Part shown: positions 8,563-16,209 of the stretch, piece by piece
How positions within the stretch are numbered: position 1 is the stretch's first letter
Layout: each line of letters starts with the position of its first letter
Assembly (NCBI GenBank): GCA_026000945.1
Contig: BNZI01000009.1
Location: 1 to 31,943, forward strand
DNA from: Clostridia bacterium
GTDB lineage: Bacteria > Bacillota > Clostridia > Lachnospirales > Lachnospiraceae
Reading direction: 5' to 3'
DNA length: 31,943 nucleotides
Notes under the pieces: generated by a model
What the model saw: only the letters and a program-made list of their open reading frames with translations
Database searches by the model: none
Told to the model about the DNA's origin: nothing
Made by a program: the position numbers and the translations under genes

Positions 8563-8626
8563 AAGGCGTGTACAGCAATCAAAATCAACAAACCAAATGT
8601 TGAATCCGAAAGGATTTCCGCGCCTT
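8563..8626 (+). ncRNA. Y-RNA-like unit 3
   Basis: The terminal helix is AAGGCGTG (8563-8570) with CGCGCCTT (8619-8626), 8 bp including one G-U pair. ACAGCAA is at 8572-8578. Two internal hairpins are present: CAACA-7 nt-TGTTG (8586-8602) and AATCC-GAAA-GGATT (8603-8616). Unit 7 is a close paralogue with compensatory differences in the same stems. Confidence 0.7.
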
Positions 8627-8652
8627 GTAATGATTAGAATGGAATGAAAAAC

Positions 8653-8775
8653 ATCTTGCTATTTTTGAAAAGAGAAGCAAACAAGACATTAACTAAAAAA
8701 GATAAAATCACTACATAATCTGACTGTCTCGATTGGTTCTTCACAATCGGTGCACAGCGAGACAGACACGGAAGA
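8653..8775 (+). pseudogene. dead duplicate of the 5' end of the Ro-like gene
   Basis: The translation from 8653 (ILLFLKREANKTLT..) matches the N-terminus of the intact gene at 9145 (MLQFLKKEANKTLT..). The start codon is ATC instead of ATG, a short stretch is missing, and a stop follows after about 20 codons. DNA similarity continues through the segment corresponding to CACAATCGGTGC. With unit 3 just upstream it forms a duplicate of the unit 7 + ro start region about 490 bp further on. Only about 120 bp remain. Confidence 0.8.
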
Positions 8776-8816
8776 TACCCATTTTGTTTTCTGATTTATG
8801 AACTCGGATGTGCTTT
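8776..8816 (+). ncRNA. Y-RNA-like half unit 4 (3' part only)
   Basis: TGTGCTTT (8809-8816) followed by GAA matches the 3' strand and flank of unit 2, but no complementary 5' strand or ACAGCAA motif remains; the ro gene fragment lies in its place. It is a remnant left by the duplication. Confidence 0.4.
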
Positions 8817-8853
8817 GAAATTAGGTAGAGTGAACAAGTCCTAGTAAGTAATA

Positions 8854-8946
8854 ACGGCATATACAGCATTCTTTGAGTGTCGCGGATTCGAAATCCGCCC
8901 AGGCAACTGATAGCTCAGTTGATAGAGCATCAGACAATAGTGCCGT
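8854..8946 (+). ncRNA. Y-RNA-like unit 5 with circularly permuted tRNA mimic
   Basis: The terminal helix is ACGGCA (8854-8859) with TGCCGT (8941-8946); ACAGCAT is at 8863-8869. The interior is a tRNA in permuted order: an anticodon-stem 3' strand TTTGA (8872-8876), 5-nt variable region, canonical T-arm GCGGA-TTCGAAA-TCCGC (8882-8898), then CAG-GCAA-CTG (8900-8909) closing a shortened acceptor end with a GNRA tetraloop, TA (8911-8912), canonical D-arm GCTC-AGTTGATA-GAGC (8913-8928), A26 equivalent, and the anticodon-stem 5' strand TCAGA (8930-8934), which pairs with TTTGA with one G-U. The anticodon loop is opened into the terminal helix. Bacterial YrlA Y RNAs are known to carry a tRNA-like module recognised by tRNA-modifying enzymes; this matches that plan. 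Confidence 0.8.
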
Positions 8947-8959
8947 GCCAGCCAATCGA

Positions 8960-9042
8960 AAGATGTCAACAGCAATTTAAATGGTTAATGCTGGTTCGAA
9001 TCCAACCCTTGGTCGAAAGATCTCGGTAAAAAATGGCATCTT
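8960..9042 (+). ncRNA. Y-RNA-like unit 6
   Basis: The terminal helix is AAGATGTC (8960-8967) with GGCATCTT (9035-9042), 8 bp with one G-U. ACAGCAA is at 8969-8975. It contains a T-arm-like segment with loop TTCGAAT (8995-9001) on a GCTGG/CCAAC stem (one mismatch), then GGTC-GAAA-GATC (9011-9022) where unit 5 has its D-arm. TTTA (8976-8979 region) and TAAA (9027-9030) can form the anticodon-stem equivalent. It is a more divergent tRNA-like module than unit 5. Confidence 0.7.
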
Positions 9043-9055
9043 GTTAGTAGGCAAT

Positions 9056-9118
9056 AAGGCGTGTACAGCAATCAAAACCAATAGATTAATTGTTGAATTC
9101 GAAAGGATTCCACGCCTT
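9056..9118 (+). ncRNA. Y-RNA-like unit 7, immediately before the Ro-like gene
   Basis: The terminal helix is AAGGCGTG (9056-9063) with CACGCCTT (9111-9118), 8 perfect bp. ACAGCAA is at 9065-9071. Hairpins are CAATA-7 nt-TGTTG (9079-9095) and AATTC-GAAA-GGATT (9096-9109). Relative to unit 3, sequence changes keep pairing through G-U or Watson-Crick substitutions. It ends 26 nt before the ro start codon and could be co-transcribed with the mRNA. Confidence 0.7.
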
Positions 9119-9144
9119 GTAATCCTTTGAAAGGAATGAAAATC

Positions 9145-10602
9145 ATGCTGCAATTTTTGAAAAAAGAAGCAAACAAGACATTAACCGAAAATGGCGCAGT
9201 TACCAATATCACTACATATTCCGACTGCCTTGATTTGTTTGCCACAATCGGTGCTTTACGCAGCGAAACGGACGCAGAGGTGATCAAGCGCTTTGACCGG
9301 GCTTTTGCCGAGAATCCAGACCTTGCCGTAAAGATTTTATTTTTTGCAAGGGATATTCGCGGCGGTCTTGGTGAACGTAAGGTCTTTCGCACAATTCTGC
9401 GGCATATGGCAAGCAATATGTCTGCCGCTGTGCTGAAAAATCTGTGGGCTGTGCCGGAATTAGGTCGCTATGATGACTTGCTTGTTTTGCTGGATACACC
9501 GCTAAAGGCAGACACCATTACATATATAAAAGAGCAACTTGATCTTGATATAAAAGCACTGAACGGCGATGGCATAGTTTCCCTACTAGGTAAGTGGTTG
9601 CCTTCTGTCAATGCACACAAGGCTGAAACTATACGTTACGGCAAGATGATTGCAAAAGCTCTCGGTATGACTGATGCAGATTACCGTAAAACGTTGACTA
9701 AACTCCGTGCCAGAATTGCCATAATTGAAAATAATCTCCGTAAAAAAGATTACACTTTCGATTATGAAAAGCAACCTTCAAAGGCAATGATGAAATACCT
9801 CAAGGCGTTTTTGCGGAATGACGGCGAGCGTTACAAGGAATTTCTCAGCCGTGTTGAAAAGGGTGAGGCCACGTTGCATACTGGCACAGTTTATCCTTAT
9901 GATGTGATTCGTCCGATTCTCGCTGGCACAATGAACGCTGATGAACGTCGGAGCATAAATGCAACTTGGAAATCACTAGAAGATTTTACTCGTGGCGAAA
10001 ATGCTCTTGTCGTGATCGACGGTTCAGGCTCCATGTACGGTTATGGTAACCCAAAACCCGGAGAGGTTGCGCTATCTCTAGGTGTGTATTTTGCCGAGCA
10101 TAGTAGCGGTGCATTTGCTAACCACTTTATTACCTTCTCAAGTAAACCTCGCCTTGTGGAGATTAAGGGCAAAGATATTTTTGAGAAAATCCAATATTGT
10201 AGAGGCTTTACTGAGGTCGCAAATACCAACATTCAAGCTGTATTTGATCTGATTTTGACCACAGCAGTAAAACACCATCTATCCCAAAGTAAGCTACCTG
10301 CAACGCTATATATTATTTCTGATATGGAGTTCGACGACTGTGCAGTAAATGCCGAGGTAAGCAACTTTGAGTATGCGAAAAAGGAGTTTGCAAATCACGG
10401 CTATAGTTTGCCTACGGTTGTTTTTTGGAATGTACAAAGCAGAAGTGAGCAGCAACCAGTTACTCAGAATGAGCAAGGTGTGATACTCGTGTCGGGTGCA
10501 AGTCCCCGCGTGTTTTCCATGCTGCAGTCTGGTAACTTATCTCCTATGGGGTTTATGTTGGATACGCTTGGAAATGAGCGGTATGTAAAGATTATGGCTT
10601 AG
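9145..10602 (+). CDS. Ro60-like RNA-binding protein (TROVE/DUF2828-type HEAT + vWA)
   Basis: 485 residues from the ATG at 9145, preferred over 9136 and the TTG at 9127 because AAAGGA (9130-9135) is then 9 nt away. The N-terminal ~270 residues are helical-repeat type with family signatures (LTENGAVTN.TT..CLDLF; FFARDIRGGLGERKVFR; GRYDDLL; LLGKWLPSVNA). The C-terminal part is a von Willebrand A domain with an intact MIDAS motif DGSGS (292-296) and a later ISDMEFDDC strand. Ro proteins bind misfolded RNA and Y RNAs through the HEAT ring and act in RNA quality control and stress survival. The gene lies directly after the Y-RNA-like array, strongly supporting a Ro role. No rtcB/rtcA is in the window. 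Base composition looks richer in G+C than the flanking housekeeping genes. DUF2828 versus classical TROVE assignment is from memory of motifs. Confidence 0.8.
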   Translation: MLQFLKKEANKTLTENGAVTNITTYSDCLDLFATIGALRSETDAEVIKRFDRAFAENPDLAVKILFFARDIRGGLGERKVFRTILRHMASNMSAAVLKNLWAVPELGRYDDLLVLLDTPLKADTITYIKEQLDLDIKALNGDGIVSLLGKWLPSVNAHKAETIRYGKMIAKALGMTDADYRKTLTKLRARIAIIENNLRKKDYTFDYEKQPSKAMMKYLKAFLRNDGERYKEFLSRVEKGEATLHTGTVYPYDVIRPILAGTMNADERRSINATWKSLEDFTRGENALVVIDGSGSMYGYGNPKPGEVALSLGVYFAEHSSGAFANHFITFSSKPRLVEIKGKDIFEKIQYCRGFTEVANTNIQAVFDLILTTAVKHHLSQSKLPATLYIISDMEFDDCAVNAEVSNFEYAKKEFANHGYSLPTVVFWNVQSRSEQQPVTQNEQGVILVSGASPRVFSMLQSGNLSPMGFMLDTLGNERYVKIMA

Positions 10603-10605
10603 TGG

Positions 10606-10670
10606 AGCTTGATTGGATGCCGGATTATATTGATGCACACAAGTTTTCATCCAATCACAGAGAGAAGCTT
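10606..10670 (+). other. long-range inverted repeat after the Ro-like gene
   Basis: GATTGGATG (10611-10619) and CATCCAATC (10648-10656) are exact complements with a 28-nt loop; flanking GCTT/AAGC strengthen it. The loop carries gatgcacacaag, similar to the tatgcacacaat of the repeat that follows. It has no strong T-tract, so it is a weak terminator candidate or RNA element. Confidence 0.4.
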
Positions 10671-10675
10671 TTACG

Positions 10676-10789
10676 GTATAATAAACAAAAAGCGTTTATT
10701 ATACTATTTATGCACACAATTTGATTAGGAAGATGATGTGCCAAGCACATTCAAATTGGTGCGACCATGATCTACTTCGTAATCATGGT
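10676..10789 (+). repeat. multi-hairpin palindromic repeat, unit A
   Basis: In order: GTATAATAAAC/GTTTATTATAC hairpin (10676-10704); tatgcaca; CAATTTGA (10717-10724) pairing with TCAAATTG (10751-10758) around TGTGC-CAA-GCACA; and ACCATGAT/ATCATGGT (10764-10771/10782-10789). Unit B is a near-identical tandem copy with a 112-bp offset, and an inverted third copy lies at 31289. Confidence 0.8.
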
Positions 10790-10901
10790 ATAATAAGCAC
10801 AAAACACTTATTATACCGTTTATGCACACAATTTGATTAGGAAGATGATGTGCGAAGCACACTCAAATTGGTGCGACCATGATTGACTTTGTCATCATGG
10901 T
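10787..10901 (+). repeat. multi-hairpin palindromic repeat, unit B
   Basis: GGTATAATAAG/CTTATTATACC (10787-10797/10807-10817), CAATTTGA/TCAAATTG (10829-10836/10863-10870) around TGTGC-GAA-GCACA, and ACCATGAT/ATCATGGT (10876-10883/10894-10901). The stems of units A and B differ yet remain paired. No coding capacity; 10902-11056 holds nothing recognisable except the ribosome binding site of the next gene. Confidence 0.8.
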
Positions 10902-11056
10902 ATAATAAGCATAATCGAAATTGTAGGAACGGTTATCTATCACTTGAAATTCGTAAAATAATGAAGAATAGATGAAAATTAGAGCAATAGCAAAAGTAAT
11001 TTCAATGTTAATGAAGTAATTGCACAGTAATGATAAAGGTAATATAGAGGAGTAAT

Positions 11057-12295
11057 ATGGATAATGATAATCTGACGACACAGGAGATACAGACGACAAA
11101 GTGGAAACGAAATGCAGGCTTTTTTATTGGCGGGCAATTTGTTTCCCTATTTGGCTCAATGCTTGTTCAATATGCGATCACTTGGCATATCACATTGACT
11201 ACACAGTCTGGCCTGTGGATGACTCTGTTTACCTGTGCTGCTCTTTTGCCTATGGTCATCATCTCTCCTTTTGCGGGTGTATGGGCTGATCGGTATAATC
11301 GAAAATATTTGATTAATCTTTCTGATACGGCTATTGCTATTTCCACATTGATTCTTGCACTTGTGTTTCTCATCGGTGATGAGAATATATGGTTAATGCT
11401 TGTGGTAGTGGTTGTACGTGGCTTGGGTCAGGGCATTCAGCAGCCTGCAGTTAGCGCATTGATTCCGCAAATTGTGCCGCAGGAACATTTGACACGCTTT
11501 AATGGGGTACAATCCTCCGTACAGTCACTTACGATGTTTGCTACACCGATGCTAGCGGGTGCTTTGCTTAGCTTTTTATCTATAGAGTATATTCTTTTTA
11601 TTGATGTCATTACGGCAGTAATAGGAATTTCAGTGGTTTTCCTTTTTGTCCATGTTCCGAATTTAGAGAGAAAGGACAGGACAAAGGGAATTTCAGCATA
11701 TTTTGTAGACTTAAAAGAAGGTTTGCATTATATTGGTGCTACTCCATGGTTAAAATTTTTGCTGGTCTATATGGCATTTTTTAGTGTATGTATAACTCCG
11801 TCTGCTATGCTAACACCACTCCAGACTGCAAGAACTTTTGGTGATGATGTGTGGAGGTTAACTGCTATTGAGATTAGTTTTTCTTTTGGAATGGTGCTTG
11901 GCGGTATTGCAATTTCGATATGGGGCGAGCGGAAAAATCAGTTTTATACCATGATTTTCTCTTGTTTTGCATGCAGTGTAACAATGGTTTTATTTGGTGT
12001 AGTACCAAATTTTGGGGTCTATTTGCTCATGATGTTTCTTTGTGGGATTACTGTTCCTTTTTTTCATACACCTTGTCAAAGCATCATGCAAAGCAAGCTT
12101 GATCCTGCGATTATGGGGCGAGTATTTAGTGTAGATGTGATGATCAATGCTCTGGCTATGCCTGTGGGTATGGTTTTGTTTGGTCCTCTGGGTGATATCG
12201 TGAGAATAGAAACTTTGCTTATTGTAACAGGTGTTTTGCTATTTTTGAGTGGTTTTGTTCTTTGCACATCAAAGACATTAAAAGTGCTTAAGTAA
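11057..12295 (+). CDS. MFS efflux transporter
   Basis: 412 residues, about 12 hydrophobic segments. GAGGAG lies a few nt before the ATG at 11057. Motif A of the major facilitator superfamily is visible as GVWADRYNRK in the loop after helix 2. The N-terminal FFIGGQFVSLFGSMLVQYAITWHI and a related central loop are typical of the MFS_3 (EntS/macrolide-efflux-like) exporters. It would act in the cytoplasmic membrane as a proton-coupled exporter of a drug or small metabolite; the substrate cannot be told. The MarR regulator at 7538 is a possible controller because the two flank the Ro/Y-RNA block. Transcription ends at a hairpin shared with the convergent hydrogenase gene. Confidence 0.85.
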   Translation: MDNDNLTTQEIQTTKWKRNAGFFIGGQFVSLFGSMLVQYAITWHITLTTQSGLWMTLFTCAALLPMVIISPFAGVWADRYNRKYLINLSDTAIAISTLILALVFLIGDENIWLMLVVVVVRGLGQGIQQPAVSALIPQIVPQEHLTRFNGVQSSVQSLTMFATPMLAGALLSFLSIEYILFIDVITAVIGISVVFLFVHVPNLERKDRTKGISAYFVDLKEGLHYIGATPWLKFLLVYMAFFSVCITPSAMLTPLQTARTFGDDVWRLTAIEISFSFGMVLGGIAISIWGERKNQFYTMIFSCFACSVTMVLFGVVPNFGVYLLMMFLCGITVPFFHTPCQSIMQSKLDPAIMGRVFSVDVMINALAMPVGMVLFGPLGDIVRIETLLIVTGVLLFLSGFVLCTSKTLKVLK

Positions 12296-12299
12296 AAGA

Positions 12300-12344
12300 A
12301 AAGCCTGTTTGATATCTCCAACAAGGAAATACCAAACAGGCTTT
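12300..12344. terminator. bidirectional terminator between convergent genes
   Basis: AAAGCCTGTTTG (12300-12311) and CAAACAGGCTTT (12333-12344) form a 12-bp perfect stem with a 21-nt loop. The minus-strand side is followed by TTCTTTTACTT and the plus side by AAAGGG, so it best serves the minus strand but sits where both genes end. Confidence 0.6.
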
Positions 12345-12376
12345 AAAGGGAAAATTTGCGTTTTATTTGGTTTTAT

Positions 12377-13738
12377 TTAGTTTAAGCTTCCAGCTGATTT
12401 CTTTTTTGTATAATGTGTGTGTAAAAGGTCGTGAGCCTTGCCTTCATTGGCTTTGCCTAGATATTCATCATACATTTGCATCATTTCACGGTTATCTAGA
12501 GCATTACTTAGTTCTCTTTGCTCATCGATTTTATCTATTCCGGAAATTCTGGCAGGAATGTTTTGCCTATTAGCACGTCCGAGGCTACCGCCTCCTGCAC
12601 AGCATCCTCCTTTGCAAGACATCACTTCAATGAAGTCATAAGGAGAAGTTCCATTTTTCACATCTTCCATCACCGCTTGGACGTTGCCAATTCCATTGAC
12701 TACGGCGATAGAAATTTCTTTTCCGTCAAAATCTAGTTTTGCTGCGGTAATCCCATCATTTTCATTTACCGGCTCAAAAGTTACTTTTCCTAATTTTTTC
12801 CCAGTAGCTAAAACAGAAGCTGTACGTAAAGCGGATTCCATAACGCCTCCTGAACGCCCAAAGATACGTCCGCCGCCAGAACCTTCTGATAAGAGAGGAT
12901 CAAACTTCTCATCTTGTAGTGCAGCTAAATCAATATTGCGTTTTTTAAGTAAAGTGGCAAATTCTCTTGCAGTAAGCACTAAATCAATGCTGATTACTCC
13001 GTTGGTAGTCATTTCAGGGCGCTTAGCTTCATATTTTTTAGCCGTACAAGGAACGACAGAAATATGGTAAAGAGATTCTAGTGGTAGCCCTGATTTTTCT
13101 GCGTAGTAAGATTTCATTAATGATCCCATAATTTCAATGGGGGATTTCGTAGAAGAAAGGTGTTCTAGTTGTTCAGGATACTCCATTTCAGCATGTAAAA
13201 CCCAAGCAGGGCAACAGGAGGTAAACATAGGTAAATGAGAGTTTTCTTTCATGCGGGACAAAAATTCCGTTGCCTCTTCCATAATGGTGACATCGGCCGC
13301 AAAATCTGTATCCATGGCTAATCCACCTAGTTTGTGTAAAGCAGCGGCAATTTTTCCAGTGACATCATCTCCAGGTTGTAGGGAAAATTCTTCACCTAAA
13401 AAGTTTTTGACAGAGGGGGCAACTTCCCATAACACTGTTTTTTGAGAATTTGCCAAAGCGTATTCTGCTTGTTCAACTTGATTACGATCTCTCAAAGCAT
13501 CGACCGGACAAACTTTAACACATTGTCCGCAATTGATGCAGTTTGTTTCTGCAACAGGTCCTTCATTTTTGGTGTTGGCATATTTTTTGCCATCTTCTCT
13601 GACAAACATTTCATATACATCAATTTTTTGAACATCTCTGCAAACTTTTACACATTGTGTACAGCCAATACATTTATCTAAATCCCGAATGAATGAAGGA
13701 CTAGAGTCGTCAATTCCATGTTTAATAATTGTAGACAT
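12377..13738 (-). CDS. [FeFe] hydrogenase, monomeric
   Basis: 453 residues from MSTIIKHGIDD; the start at 13738 is chosen because AGAGGA precedes it, whereas the upstream in-frame ATG adds only a Lys/Arg-rich stretch. Two ferredoxin-type [4Fe-4S] clusters come first (C23, C26, C29, C33 and C67, C70, C73, C77). The H-cluster domain shows TSCCPAW (C175), PCTAKK (C231) and MSCKGGCCAGGG (C375, C379). These are the L1/L2/L3 signatures of catalytic [FeFe] hydrogenases that reduce protons with ferredoxin electrons during fermentation. L3 is unusual: Lys376 replaces the usual Pro of MxCPGGC and an extra Cys380 follows. Maturases HydEFG are not in the window. It is monocistronic with its own promoter. 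Confidence 0.92.
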   Translation of the reverse strand: MSTIIKHGIDDSSPSFIRDLDKCIGCTQCVKVCRDVQKIDVYEMFVREDGKKYANTKNEGPVAETNCINCGQCVKVCPVDALRDRNQVEQAEYALANSQKTVLWEVAPSVKNFLGEEFSLQPGDDVTGKIAAALHKLGGLAMDTDFAADVTIMEEATEFLSRMKENSHLPMFTSCCPAWVLHAEMEYPEQLEHLSSTKSPIEIMGSLMKSYYAEKSGLPLESLYHISVVPCTAKKYEAKRPEMTTNGVISIDLVLTAREFATLLKKRNIDLAALQDEKFDPLLSEGSGGGRIFGRSGGVMESALRTASVLATGKKLGKVTFEPVNENDGITAAKLDFDGKEISIAVVNGIGNVQAVMEDVKNGTSPYDFIEVMSCKGGCCAGGGSLGRANRQNIPARISGIDKIDEQRELSNALDNREMMQMYDEYLGKANEGKAHDLLHTHYTKKKSAGSLN

Positions 13739-13806
13739 TTTCTTCTTCCTCTTTCTTTTTTTTACCAAACTATTCCTTAACAAAACGACAATCGATTTGC
13801 TCTTAT

Positions 13807-13836
13807 AGTATACCTAATCTTAAGGGAGAATATCAA
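13807..13836 (-). promoter_or_regulatory. promoter of the hydrogenase gene
   Basis: On the minus strand TTGATA (13831-13836), an 18-nt spacer, then TATACT (13807-13812), about 70 nt before the start codon. A small inverted repeat, CAAGT-ctt-ACTTG (13834-13846), overlaps the -35 and could be an operator. Confidence 0.65.
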
Positions 13837-13921
13837 GTCTTACTTGAAATTTATATCCATTTCTTTCAGGTAGACTTTGCTGATCAAGCCATGATTAGCG
13901 CAATGGATAATCAAGCTATAT

Positions 13922-14196
13922 GATTGACACCTCCCCATGACTAAAGCCAGGGGATTCTTGGTTCAACGTTCGTTGCTATTCGAAATTCGATAGTCACTGA
14001 CTCCCCAAGCGTAGATTTCCATGTGTCCCACGGTATATGCGGGCATTTAAGCGGACAAAATCCGCATACCCTCTTTCAATATGTTTTGTGCCGCGTTCAC
14101 GTCCCTATCATGAGTTGCGCCGCAGTTTGGGCATGTCCATTTGCGCACTGACAAATTTTTTGTTTCAGAATTTTTGTATCTGCTATGACAAATTTT
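13922..14196 (-). mobile_element. 3' remnant of an IS200/IS605-type element
   Basis: Read on the minus strand, the last ~50 codons of a tnpB-like gene are followed by ~125 nt ending in a bulged hairpin CCCC-TGGCTTTAGTCAT-GGGG (13933-13953) and then AGGTGTCAATC. That is the kind of subterminal hairpin these elements carry at the right end. The 3' coding end plus this tail is where omega/re-RNA is encoded in TnpB systems. The left part of the element is gone. Confidence 0.75.
14047..14196 (-). pseudogene. tnpB: tnpB C-terminal fragment (RNA-guided nuclease remnant)
   Basis: The minus-strand translation is ..[20 protein letters not shown] followed by [17 protein letters not shown] and a stop at 14047. 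This is the C-terminal zinc-ribbon and final RuvC segment ([10 protein letters not shown]) of TnpB. The frame is closed upstream by a stop at 14197-14199, and the first CxxC of the ribbon is degraded (KICHSRYKN where KTCSVCGYKN is expected). About 50 of ~370-400 residues remain, so no protein activity is expected. Confidence 0.85.
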
Positions 14197-14632
14197 CTAT
14201 CTTTTTTGTTTCATTTAATTGGTTATTTAGCATTTAAATGAAGACAATCATGATCATTATGCCAACTCGCAGGATTGTTTTCAATATATTCTATAATGCG
14301 TAAATAGTATTGTCTATTGCGGATGACAGATCGTGAAATTATTTTTGCCAAATAGAGAAAGCAATTTGATTGATAAATATTTGATTGTGTTGGGAATATC
14401 TATGAGAATAAATGAATGATCCGCTCTTTATCTTTTAAAATTGTAGTATGAATGAAATCAAACATCAATCATAATGCTTTCAACATGCCTATTAGCAGGA
14501 TTTTCCTATATTCAATGATGGATAAGAGTCCTGTTTCGTCGTGGTTGATATGAGTGGAGTAGTTGAACAGTTGTGTTTTTGACAGCATTTTACGGCTATA
14601 TTTTTCTTCATCAAGCTGTCCACGGGAAGTGT
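14197..14632. other. gene-free stretch upstream of guaB
   Basis: AT-rich with no ORF that has a ribosome binding site. I looked for a purine riboswitch core and did not find one. The left part may be a decayed continuation of the tnpB element, but no similarity is recognisable by eye. Confidence 0.4.
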
Positions 14633-14661
14633 TTGACTGTATCTTGAATATTTGTTAAAAT
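14633..14661 (+). promoter_or_regulatory. promoter of the guaB operon
   Basis: TTGACT (14633-14638), a 17-nt spacer and TAAAAT (14656-14661). The start codon of guaB is about 87 nt downstream. Confidence 0.7.
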
Positions 14662-14694
14662 AAAAAAATTATCTAGAGAAAATAAACTAGATGA

Positions 14695-16208
<1,514 letters not shown>

Positions 16209-16209
<1 letters not shown>

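Noticed and set aside
8882..8934. An ordinary tRNA gene
   Set aside because: T-arm precedes D-arm, the acceptor stem is missing and there is no anticodon loop or CCA end; it fits a permuted tRNA mimic within a larger helix-bounded unit.
8401..9118. CRISPR array
   Set aside because: The repeated motif is only ~7 nt, units vary in length and have self-complementary ends; no constant repeat/spacer pattern and no cas genes.
13739..13783. 15-residue Lys/Arg-rich N-terminal extension of the hydrogenase
   Set aside because: It covers the ribosome binding site (AGAGGA) of the ATG at 13738; family members start near the first ferredoxin domain.
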